Assembly: GCF_002251755.1 (NCBI RefSeq) | Contig: NZ_NOXT01000120.1 | Location: 1 to 32,500, forward strand | DNA from: Sandarakinorhabdus cyanobacteriorum | Lineage (GTDB): Bacteria; Pseudomonadota; Alphaproteobacteria; Sphingomonadales; Sphingomonadaceae | DNA: 32,500 bases | Direction: 5' to 3' | Part shown: positions 23,116-32,500 of the stretch, one piece after another | Numbering within the stretch: the stretch's first letter is position 1 | How the letters are laid out: every line of letters begins with the position of its first letter | Notes under the pieces: model-generated | Database searches by the model: none | What the model saw: only the letters and a program-made list of their open reading frames with translations | What the model was told of the DNA's origin: nothing | Translations under genes and position numbers: made by a program

Positions 23116-24207
23116 CTAGGGCGTCACCCGCAGCACCCGGCCCTTTTCCTCATCGGTTGTCAGCCACACCGCGCCATCGGGCGCCACCCGCACATCGCGG
23201 ATGCGCGCCCGGATGGAGGGGAAGATGCGGCTTTGCCCCACCACCCGGCCGGCCGCGTCGACATCGATGCGGCGCACTTCCTGCGCGGCCAGCGCGCCAA
23301 CGATCAGATCGCCGGCCCAGGCCGGCCACAGCGGGCCGCGATAGACGGCAAGGCCCGATGGCGCGATCGATGGCACCCACACCACCCGGCCATCGATCAT
23401 GCCGTGGTAGCGCTGGAAGGGGCTGATCGTCGCGCCGCTATAGTCCTTGCCAAAGGTGGCCACCGGCCAGCCATAATTGCCGCCTTTGACGATGAGGTTG
23501 ATCTCGTCCCCGCCCTGCGGCCCATGCTCATGTTCCCACAGCCGCCCGGTCACCGCATCAACCGCCAGGCCCTGGGGGTTGCGGTGGCCATAGCTCCAGA
23601 TGCTGGCCTGTGCTCCCTTGGCGGCCGCGAAGGGATTGCCCGACAGCGGCCGGCCATCGGCGGTGATCCGCACGATCTTGCCCAGGCCGGACTGCCGCCG
23701 CTGGGCCTGTTCGCGATAATCAAAGCCGTCACCGGTCGTCATCACCAGGCTGCCATCCGGCAGCCACGCCATGCGCCCGCCGAAATGCACCGGCGTGTCC
23801 TTGGTCGGCATCACCCGGAAGATCGTCTGCACCTCCACCAGCCGGCCACCATCCAGCCTGGCGCGGGCAATGCGGGTCTGGTTCGCGGCCTTGGTGCCAC
23901 CGGCATAGGAAAGATAGAGAAGATGATTGTCGGCAAATTTCGGGTGCAGCAGCACGTCGAACAGCCCGCCCTGCCCGGCGTGGAACACCTGCGGCACCCC
24001 GGCAATGGCCTGTGGCGCCTGGCCGGGCGCCAGTTTCAGCAGCTGGCCGGACCGCAGCGTCACCAGCACATCGGTGCCGCCCGGCAGGAAGGCGATGCTC
24101 CATGGATGATCAAGACCACGGGCGATTTCCGTCACATGTTCGGCGCTGGCCGGTGTGATCAGCATCAAGGCTATTAATAAAGATTGAAAAGAGGTTGACA
24201 GCTTCAC
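23116..24207 (-). CDS. PQQ-dependent sugar dehydrogenase (soluble aldose dehydrogenase family)
   Basis: A 363-residue periplasmic six-bladed beta-propeller related to soluble glucose dehydrogenase and E. coli YliI/Asd. A signal peptide (MKLSTSFQSLLIALMLITPASA) precedes the propeller. Family motifs include GLDHPWSIAFLPGG (about residues 31-44), GQGGLFDVLLHPKF, SIWSYGHRNPQGL and LWEHEHGPQGGDEIN, which contain the conserved histidine, arginine and asparagine of the PQQ pocket. It probably oxidises aldoses in the periplasm if PQQ is available; no pqq biosynthesis genes are in this window. The start is GTG (24207-24205), with AGGGA seven bases upstream; no in-frame ATG fits. It is divergent from the next gene. 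Confidence 0.93.
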   Translation of the reverse strand: MKLSTSFQSLLIALMLITPASAEHVTEIARGLDHPWSIAFLPGGTDVLVTLRSGQLLKLAPGQAPQAIAGVPQVFHAGQGGLFDVLLHPKFADNHLLYLSYAGGTKAANQTRIARARLDGGRLVEVQTIFRVMPTKDTPVHFGGRMAWLPDGSLVMTTGDGFDYREQAQRRQSGLGKIVRITADGRPLSGNPFAAAKGAQASIWSYGHRNPQGLAVDAVTGRLWEHEHGPQGGDEINLIVKGGNYGWPVATFGKDYSGATISPFQRYHGMIDGRVVWVPSIAPSGLAVYRGPLWPAWAGDLIVGALAAQEVRRIDVDAAGRVVGQSRIFPSIRARIRDVRVAPDGAVWLTTDEEKGRVLRVTP

Positions 24208-24274
24208 GATTCATTCCCTATCAGCAGGGGGCATCATGGCCTAAGTTGGCGACTTGAGAACAGGGTTATCGCCA

Positions 24275-24715
24275 ATGCGCGGCAAGGAAATGGTCAAGGT
24301 GGGTCCGGCTTGGGCAACCGCCGTTCTGTCGACCACCGTGTTGGCCTGCCTGATCCAGAGCTGGCAGGTGCAGGCCGGCCTCGTGGATCTGGGTGTCGAT
24401 ATCCCGCCCGGCCTTGCCGCTGAAACCGCGATTGCCGATCTGATCGGCATGGCCGTGCCGGTGCTGATGGTGTTCGGCATTGCGCTGGCGCTGGGCTTTG
24501 CCGCGGCGTCCTGGCTGAAACCACGGCTGCCGCTGCTGGCGCCCATTGCCTGGCCGCTGGCCGGTGCAAGCGCGGTGGCCGCTGCCCTGGGATTGATGCA
24601 TCTGCAGTTCCAGATGACCCCGCTGGCCGGCGCGCGTGGCACCGATGGCTTTCTGATGTTCTGCTTTGCCGGCGCCTTTGGCGGGCTGGTGTTTGATTGG
24701 CTGCGCCCGCGCTGA
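24275..24715 (+). CDS. Small membrane protein of unknown function
   Basis: A 146-residue protein with four predicted transmembrane helices: about residues 13-31 (AWATAVLSTTVLACLIQSW), 55-80 (LIGMAVPVLMVFGIALALGFAAA), 88-106 (LLAPIAWPLAGASAVAAAL) and 123-140. No family was recognised. The start is ambiguous between TTG 24254, ATG 24275 and ATG 24290. The ATG at 24275 is chosen because a CAGGG lies about ten bases upstream and the N-terminus stays short before helix 1. It lies between the divergent sugar dehydrogenase and the downstream clpB, with 87 bases before clpB, where a separate promoter is visible. Confidence 0.75.
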   Translation: MRGKEMVKVGPAWATAVLSTTVLACLIQSWQVQAGLVDLGVDIPPGLAAETAIADLIGMAVPVLMVFGIALALGFAAASWLKPRLPLLAPIAWPLAGASAVAAALGLMHLQFQMTPLAGARGTDGFLMFCFAGAFGGLVFDWLRPR

Positions 24716-24748
24716 ACTTTTCAGGCTCAACTTTTCGCAGGGCGCACA

Positions 24749-24776
24749 CTTGTGTTGCCATAAAGCCACACCATAT
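24749..24776 (+). promoter_or_regulatory. Putative RpoH (sigma-32) heat-shock promoter of clpB
   Basis: CTTG at 24749-24752 and CCATAT at 24771-24776 are separated by 18 bases, close to the alphaproteobacterial heat-shock consensus (CTTG, 17-18 bases, CCATnT). Transcription would begin near 24783, about 20 bases upstream of the clpB start. A direct repeat of AACTTTTC (24715-24722 and 24729-24736, 14-base period) lies just upstream. Confidence 0.6.
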
Positions 24777-24802
24777 CCTGTCTGAACAGGAGACGTGGCC
24801 CC

Positions 24803-27375
<2,573 letters not shown>

Positions 27376-27379
<4 letters not shown>

Positions 27380-28548
27380 CCCTGATCAGGCGTGTAGGCG
27401 GCGACGCTTTCGAACATCACCGAAAGAGCGCGGCGTTCGGCTTCGCTCAACTCCGGCCGCCACACCTCGAACAGCAGGATGGCGCGCGGGGCGTCGCTGT
27501 CGTTCCAGGCCTCGTGCTCGATCGAATCGTCGAACAACAGCACCTCGCCGGCGCGCACCGTGCGGGTTTCGGCACCCACGCGCAGGCGGCACCCATCCGG
27601 CACGATCAGCGGCAGGTGGCAGATCAGCCGGGTGTTCAGCATGCCGTGATGCGGCGGGATATGGGTGTGGGGGGCCAGGATGGAAAACAGCGCCATTGGC
27701 GCGGTGCCGGCAATGCGCGGCAGCGGTGCCGCGCTCAGCGCTGCCATCGTGGCCGGGCAGCGCGCGGCATGATCGGCGATGGGCTGGCCTTCGTGGAACA
27801 GGTGAAAGGCGCTCCAGCGGGCATCGGCCAGCAAAGCGTGGCCCTTGTTGGGCCGGTCCGGATCGGCCTCCACATAAGGCGCGATGCCATCGCCGCGCGC
27901 CAGCACGGCTTCGGCCTCGGCCCGGATCGCCGGCAGCGCATCCGCCAGGGTGCGCGTCCAGGCAAAGTCTGCCGGGTCATAGAAGGGGATTTGCGGCAGG
28001 CGCGGATAATAAAAGCTGGTTGGCTGCTGCAAATAGGGCTGGCTGCGGCCCGTCACGATCTGCAGCGCCTCGGCAAAGCGCGGGCCCGTGGCATGGGCAT
28101 CGATGCCGGCACTGCTCAACGCGCCGTGCATATCGGCTTCGAAACGCGCCAAGGCGGCTTCGCGGGCGGCGGCGGCGCGATTGAGGCGCGCGATGAGGTC
28201 GGGCGGCAGTTGCCGGCCATTGGCGGCACTCAGCGCCCGCTCATACCAGCCGATGGCGGCACGGTCATTGCCGCTGCGGGTCTGCACTTCGCCGGCCATC
28301 ACCAGCGCATAGGGGTTGGTGGGATCATCGGCGACCACGCGCGCGACATGCGCCATCACGGCGGCCCGGTCGTCCAGCAGATCGCAGGCCTGTGCCAGCC
28401 ACAGCCAGATCTGCACGGTTGCGCGGCCGCTGGCGACAATGGTTTCGAACGCCCGCCGGGCGGCGGCACCGTCGCCGCGCTGCAACGCGGCAATGCCGGC
28501 CTGCGCCGTGCGTTCCAGCGCCGCCTTCTCGGGGTCGTTCGGTGTCAC
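27376..28548 (-). CDS. Aspartyl/asparaginyl beta-hydroxylase domain protein with N-terminal TPR
   Basis: The 390-residue protein starts with tetratricopeptide-like helices (about residues 10-130, e.g. [16 protein letters not shown]) and ends in an aspartyl/asparaginyl beta-hydroxylase domain (about 180-365). The iron ligands align with human ASPH: H300 in [11 protein letters not shown] and H345 in [29 protein letters not shown] supplies the 2-oxoglutarate-binding region, and only two histidines with no acidic ligand are seen, as in that family. Expected reaction: 2OG- and Fe(II)-dependent hydroxylation of Asp/Asn in a peptide or protein. There is no signal peptide, so it is cytoplasmic. The start is GTG at 28548, only 14 bases after the stop of the small secreted protein gene, suggesting one transcript. 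The Shine-Dalgarno is weak. Confidence 0.93.
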
Positions 28549-28561
28549 GGCGCCAGCAGGC

Positions 28562-28825
28562 TTATTGGCTGCCGGGGCGGCTCATCGTCGAATTGTTCAG
28601 GTCACGCGCAAACTGCTGGTTGGTGTCCTGCACATAGGCCCATTGCTGGCGCGTCAGGCAGGTGCGGCGGGCCTTGACCAGGCTGCCGGTTTCCTTGTCA
28701 CGCTTGCAAATCACTTCCTGCGACTTGTCGACGGCCGCGGGTGCAGCGGCTGGGGCCGCCGCCGGAGCGGCAGCGGTTTGGGCGGCGACAGGGGCTGCCA
28801 ATGCGGCAATCACGGCCATACGCAT
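28562..28825 (-). CDS. Small secreted cysteine-containing protein
   Basis: An 87-residue preprotein: signal peptide MRMAVIAALAAPVAAQTAA, a low-complexity Ala/Pro stretch (AAPAAAPAAAPAA), then a conserved VICKRDKETGSLVKARRTCLTRQQWAYVQ region with two cysteines 16 residues apart, and a polar tail. I recognise the CKR...ETGS...CxTRxQW pattern as recurring in small uncharacterised sphingomonad proteins; no function is established. ATG at 28825 has AAGGAAG upstream; a second ATG two codons in is possible. It is immediately upstream of the AspH-domain gene and divergent from the sulfotransferase-like gene across 98 bases. Confidence 0.85.
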   Translation of the reverse strand: MRMAVIAALAAPVAAQTAAAPAAAPAAAPAAVDKSQEVICKRDKETGSLVKARRTCLTRQQWAYVQDTNQQFARDLNNSTMSRPGSQ

Positions 28826-28923
28826 ATCGGTCTTCCTTCGATTGCGGTCGTGGGGGCACGACCGGTGGTGAGCCCTCACGCCGAGGGATTGCACTTTCCC
28901 GGCGGCCGCGTCAAATCGGCAAA

Positions 28924-29919
28924 GTGTCCACCATCGCATCCGATCCGCTCTGGCTGCCGCACCGTTATGATCCGGCGCAGGATGCGGTGCATTTTCGGCA
29001 CACGCCGCGCGCCGCGCATGGCGCCGCCACCTTCCTGACCGACGAGTATCTGGGCGCAGCCACGCCGCGAATCGTCGGCCGGGCCGCTGCGCTCGCCCAG
29101 GCCGGACCAGCAGCGCCGCTGCACTTCGTGCTGCACAGCGCCTTTTGCTGTTCCACCCTGCTGGCGCGGGCCTTTGATGCCCCCGGGCTGGCCATGGGCC
29201 TGAAGGAACCGGTGATCCTCAACGATCTGATCGGTTGGCAGTTGCGGGGCGGCGATGGCCGGCAGATTGCGGGGGTGCTGGATGGCGCCCTGCGTCTGCT
29301 GGAACGGCCGTTTGGCCCTGGCGAGGCGGTGGTGATCAAGCCAAGCAATGTCTGCAACGCCATGGCGCCGCTGATGTTGCAGTTTCGGCCGAAGTCGCGC
29401 GCCTTGCTGCTGCATGCGCCGCTGCGGGTGTTTCTGGGATCGGTGGCCCGCAAGGGCATGGATGGCCGGCGTTGGGTGCGGGAACTGCTGGTCAAGCAGT
29501 TGAAGCAGGGCCTGCATGGCTTCGGCTATAGCGGAGAGGATTATCTGCAGCAGACCGATCTGCAGATCGCTGCGATGGGTTGGCTGGCGCAGCACGCGCT
29601 GTTCGCCCGCATGGCGGCGCAGTTTGGTCCCCAGGTGCGCTGCCTTGATTCCGATCAGCTGCTGGCCAGCCCTGCCGCCGCGATGGCTGCGCTGGCCCGG
29701 CTGTTCGATGTGCCGCTGGATGCCGAAGCGATCGTGGCCGGCCCGATCTTTTCCCGGCACAGCAAATTCGGCCAGGCCTTCACCAGCGAGGACCGGGCCA
29801 AGGAGCGCGCCGCCGAAGCCGCGCACCAGGAAGAAATCGAGAAGGTGGCGATCTGGACGGACGCGGTGGCCAAGGCCGCCGGGGTGCCGTTGCAACTGCC
29901 GCAGCCCTTGCTGGGCTGA
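28924..29919 (+). CDS. Sulfotransferase-like P-loop protein
   Basis: A 331-residue protein whose N-terminal third has a sulfotransferase-type phosphate-binding strand-loop-helix, LHFVLHSAFCCSTLLARAF (about residues 66-84), in which HSAFCCSTLLA takes the place of the usual 5'-phosphosulfate loop. A second conserved block, RALLLHAPLRVFLGSVARKG (about 160-179), corresponds to the 3'-phosphate-binding strand and helix. The double cysteine in the loop and the lack of a clear lysine are unusual, so PAPS-dependent sulfotransfer is not certain. The start is GTG at 28924; upstream in-frame ATGs overlap the divergent gene. The Shine-Dalgarno is weak. The C-terminal helical region ends in VPLQLPQPLLG. 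A bidirectional terminator follows. Confidence 0.8.
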   Translation: MSTIASDPLWLPHRYDPAQDAVHFRHTPRAAHGAATFLTDEYLGAATPRIVGRAAALAQAGPAAPLHFVLHSAFCCSTLLARAFDAPGLAMGLKEPVILNDLIGWQLRGGDGRQIAGVLDGALRLLERPFGPGEAVVIKPSNVCNAMAPLMLQFRPKSRALLLHAPLRVFLGSVARKGMDGRRWVRELLVKQLKQGLHGFGYSGEDYLQQTDLQIAAMGWLAQHALFARMAAQFGPQVRCLDSDQLLASPAAAMAALARLFDVPLDAEAIVAGPIFSRHSKFGQAFTSEDRAKERAAEAAHQEEIEKVAIWTDAVAKAAGVPLQLPQPLLG

Positions 29920-30025
29920 TCCACCCAACGGACGCAACGGAACAGGTCGGTGCAGCCGCGCCGCCGGGGCCTTGCGGCTGGCCGGGAGCCGGCTGACGAC
30001 AGTCCACGCGCACTGGTCCAGACAG

Positions 30026-30056
30026 AAAAAGGGCGGGTGTTTCCACCCGCCCTTTT
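30026..30056. terminator. Bidirectional rho-independent terminator
   Basis: Perfect 9-bp stem GGGCGGGTG (30031-30039), loop TTTC, CACCCGCCC (30044-30052), flanked by AAAAA (30026-30030) and TTTT (30053-30056). It can terminate the rightward sulfotransferase-like transcript and the leftward TonB-receptor transcript. The rest of the 29920-30083 gap shows nothing else. Confidence 0.9.
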
Positions 30057-30083
30057 CCTTGCTTGGCCCGACAGGGCGTCCGA

Positions 30084-32500
30084 TCAGAAGCGGACGTTGA
30101 CCTGCACGGTGTAGCGGCGGCCCAGCGCGTCGTAGGTCGACGGGAAGGTGTTGCCGCTGTTGAAGGCGGTCGCACCAGCCGCGTTGCCGACGAGCGGCGG
30201 CTTGGTGTCGAACAGGTTGTTGACGGTCATCAGCAGGGTCAGGTTGTCGCTGATGTTGAAGCGGCCGGTCAGATCGAAATAATCATAAGCCCGGATGCGA
30301 CGGAACGGCGCGAAGAACGGAGCGGCATCACCGCCCTGAGCCAGCGGCGCCGCGTTCAGCGGTTCCTGGATCACGCTGTCGATGTGACGCCACAGCACCG
30401 AGACATCGACCAGGTCGAAGCTCAGGGTGGTGCGCAGCGACGACTGCCACTTCGGCTGGATCGAGCCCGTGAAAGAGCAGTTCGGGCTGAAGTAGCCCAC
30501 GCACTCACGGTTGATGTCCGTCGGGGTGGCCTGGAACAGCGAGCGGAACGTGTAGTTCACGTTGCCGTTCACGCCCAGCTTGGCGAAGCCCAGATCGGTC
30601 GAGTAGCTGACGTTGAAGTCCAGACCGTCGGTCTTCAGGCGACCGAGGTTGGACAGCGGACGGGGCAGGCCGTTCGACTCACCATCAAACGAACCCGTGT
30701 CCGGGTTGCGCTGGATGGCGCGGCAGGCGGCGCTGGCGGCGCTGGCGGCCGTCAGGTTGGCAAAGCAGGCCGCGATCGAGTCACCCGGCAGCGGGCTGGT
30801 GATCGCGTCGGTCACGCCGATGTTGTAATAGTCCAGCGTGATGGCCAGGCCCGGCGCGAACGCCGGCTGGATCACCGTACCGATGGTCCAGGTGGTGGCC
30901 TTTTCCGGCTGCACGTTCGGGTTGCCACCGCCATAGGCGTTGGCCTGGCCGGCGGCCGGCTGCTCGATGAAGCCGATCAGGTTGGCGGGCGCACCCTGCG
31001 CGATGCAGACCGCGCGCAGGTTGGCGTTGTTGACCGGAGCCGAACCGGCGCACGGATCGGTGCCCAGGTTGGTCAGGCCACGCGACACCGGCGAGAAGAG
31101 TTCGCCGATGTTCGGAGCGCGGACGGCCTTGCTGTAGTTACCGCGGATCTTGAAGCCCTTGGTCACTTCCCAGTTGCCGCCGACCTTCCAGGTGAAGGCG
31201 TCAAAGCTCGGGTTGCCAGCAGCGCGGACCTTGTAGTCCGAATAGCGGGCGCCGGCTTCGAGGGTCAGGTTCTCGAAGAAGGGCTTGCCCTGCAGCAGCG
31301 GGGCAATAACTTCGCCATAGACTTCGCGAACTTCATAACCACCTTCGACGCGCGGGGTCGGACCGCCGCCACCGCCCAAAGCGCCACGCTCCGAGAAGTC
31401 ATCCGGCAGCACGGCCGCGGCATAGTCGCGATATTCGGCACCGACGGCGAAGCCGATCGGCTCGGCATCGCCGATGCCAACGCCCAGATCGCCCGACAGC
31501 AGGCCGCGGACCTGGGTCAGCGAGGTGGTGCGGCGGGTGGTCGAGTCAGCCGAGATGAAGCGAGCCATCGCCGGGGTGATCGAGCCGGCCGGGCCGAACA
31601 CGTTCAACGGCACGCAGAGCGCGTTGCCCGACAAGCAGGTGTTCGGGTTGGTGGCCAGCAGGGCTTCCTGCACGCGATCGGTGATCAGGTAACCGGTGGC
31701 GCGCTCGATGTTCTCGCTCTGGCCATAGCTGGCCGACACGTCCCAATCGACGGTGTTGGTCAGCTTGCCGCGGAAACCGGCGGTGTAGTCGAACAGGGTC
31801 GTCGTGTATTCGCTGTCACGGGTACCGGCTTCAACCGTACGACGGCTCACCGGCACGCGCACGGTGCGGTAGTTCGGATCGGTCGGGCTGGTCGCCGTGG
31901 CGGCGCGATCGCACTCCGCCTGGGTGAAGCGCGGCGTGTAGGTCGGAACGCCGTTCACGCCACCCGGGGTGGTGTTGAAGCCGCAATACTGGTTGCGGAT
32001 GTTGGCGTTCATGAAGGGGTTCGACAGCGGGATGTTCACAGTCTGCGCGAACAGGCCCGACGGCGCGATGATGGTGCGCACCGTGTTCTTGGAGAACATG
32101 CCGCGGCCATAGACTTCGATGTTGTCGGTGATTTCATAGTTCGCCTTGGCGAACATGTTGAACCGCTCGAACGGAGTCTGGAAGATGTTGAACGGGTTGA
32201 AGTTGAAGTCCTGGTAGAACGGAATGGCGCGGCTGCCATCCGGGGCCACCTGGGTGTTGCCGATGTTGGCAACGGTCGGGTCGGTGACCGGACGGCCATT
32301 GGCGTCGAGCGGACGCATGCCGAACAGACGAGCCGGAACCGAGGTCGGCGAGCCCGCGCCGGCGTTGCCGGTGAAGCTCGAGATACCGTTGATGGAAATG
32401 TCACGGTTGCCCTGAAACACCGGATCGGCCTTCTGGTAACCCAGCGAGACCACGGCATTGCCCTTGCCGTCGGCGAAGTCGCCGCCGATGGTCAGATCGG
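30084..32500 (-). CDS. TonB-dependent receptor, C-terminal part (N-terminus beyond right edge)
   Basis: About 805 residues of an outer-membrane TonB-dependent receptor are visible; the signal peptide, TonB box and most of the plug lie beyond the window. The frame is open to the right edge (DLTIGGDFADGKGNAVVSLGYQKADPV precedes the barrel, given here in outline only). Barrel strands alternate with long loops. The barrel carries the conserved FKIRGNYSKAVRAPNIGELFSP and NLTLLMTVNNLFDTKPP segments and ends in VQVNVRF with a terminal phenylalanine for BAM. Several loops contain closely spaced cysteine pairs (DPCAGS...AVCIAQG; ECVGYFSPNCSF), probably disulfides. The ligand is unknown: siderophore, oligosaccharide and peptide importers share this layout. 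It is convergent with the sulfotransferase-like gene. Confidence 0.95.
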   Translation of the reverse strand, partial: DLTIGGDFADGKGNAVVSLGYQKADPVFQGNRDISINGISSFTGNAGAGSPTSVPARLFGMRPLDANGRPVTDPTVANIGNTQVAPDGSRAIPFYQDFNFNPFNIFQTPFERFNMFAKANYEITDNIEVYGRGMFSKNTVRTIIAPSGLFAQTVNIPLSNPFMNANIRNQYCGFNTTPGGVNGVPTYTPRFTQAECDRAATATSPTDPNYRTVRVPVSRRTVEAGTRDSEYTTTLFDYTAGFRGKLTNTVDWDVSASYGQSENIERATGYLITDRVQEALLATNPNTCLSGNALCVPLNVFGPAGSITPAMARFISADSTTRRTTSLTQVRGLLSGDLGVGIGDAEPIGFAVGAEYRDYAAAVLPDDFSERGALGGGGGPTPRVEGGYEVREVYGEVIAPLLQGKPFFENLTLEAGARYSDYKVRAAGNPSFDAFTWKVGGNWEVTKGFKIRGNYSKAVRAPNIGELFSPVSRGLTNLGTDPCAGSAPVNNANLRAVCIAQGAPANLIGFIEQPAAGQANAYGGGNPNVQPEKATTWTIGTVIQPAFAPGLAITLDYYNIGVTDAITSPLPGDSIAACFANLTAASAASAACRAIQRNPDTGSFDGESNGLPRPLSNLGRLKTDGLDFNVSYSTDLGFAKLGVNGNVNYTFRSLFQATPTDINRECVGYFSPNCSFTGSIQPKWQSSLRTTLSFDLVDVSVLWRHIDSVIQEPLNAAPLAQGGDAAPFFAPFRRIRAYDYFDLTGRFNISDNLTLLMTVNNLFDTKPPLVGNAAGATAFNSGNTFPSTYDALGRRYTVQVNVRF

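Noticed and set aside
30084-32500. Closely spaced cysteine pairs in the TonB receptor as a metal-binding or redox motif
   Set aside because: The pairs lie in predicted extracellular loops and are common disulfides in this receptor class.

Overview
The window looks like chromosomal DNA of a high-GC alphaproteobacterium, most likely a member of the Sphingomonadales. The reasons are the gene families (PutA with a divergent Lrp-type PutR, a xseA-DUF2093-M23 string, an OmpW-like porin, a TonB-dependent receptor beside an aspartyl/asparaginyl beta-hydroxylase), the very high GC content and the dense packing. Genus and species cannot be fixed from the sequence alone. No rRNA, tRNA, CRISPR array, prophage or classical insertion sequence was seen. 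No gap between genes exceeds about 205 bases.

Left end (1-1500): an accessory patch. A truncated hypothetical gene of unusually low GC runs off the left edge. Next come an orphan XRE/NadS-type antitoxin-like gene and a small GIY-YIG nuclease gene enclosed by a perfect 31-bp inverted repeat; each arm can itself fold into a hairpin. This cassette is the most unusual structure in the window.

1511-4662: a sirtuin (cobB) translationally coupled to a GNAT acyltransferase; divergent to them is a membrane-anchored LuxR-type regulator broken by a one-base frameshift, followed by a DUF4199 membrane protein and dapB (lysine/peptidoglycan precursor synthesis).

4667-10806: amino-acid catabolism. Alanine dehydrogenase with a divergent Lrp regulator is bracketed by two copies of a ~110-bp palindromic intergenic repeat. 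It is followed by PutR divergent from the bifunctional proline-to-glutamate enzyme PutA.

10816-18379: a leftward set (purD, aminoglycoside-phosphotransferase-like protein, membrane M28 peptidase) and, divergent to it, a rightward overlapping operon of xseA, DUF2093, an M23 peptidase with a probable CTG start, and a 2OG-Fe(II) oxygenase.

18386-24715: envelope and secreted proteins: a secreted hypothetical protein, an alpha-amino-acid ester hydrolase with a MAPEG protein, an OmpW porin, an SDR oxidoreductase, a PQQ-type aldose dehydrogenase and a small membrane protein.

24749-32500: clpB behind a plausible heat-shock promoter, then a locus with an aspartyl/asparaginyl beta-hydroxylase, a small secreted cysteine-containing protein, a sulfotransferase-like protein and a TonB-dependent receptor that runs off the right edge. 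This last group could be a functional module, but that is inference.
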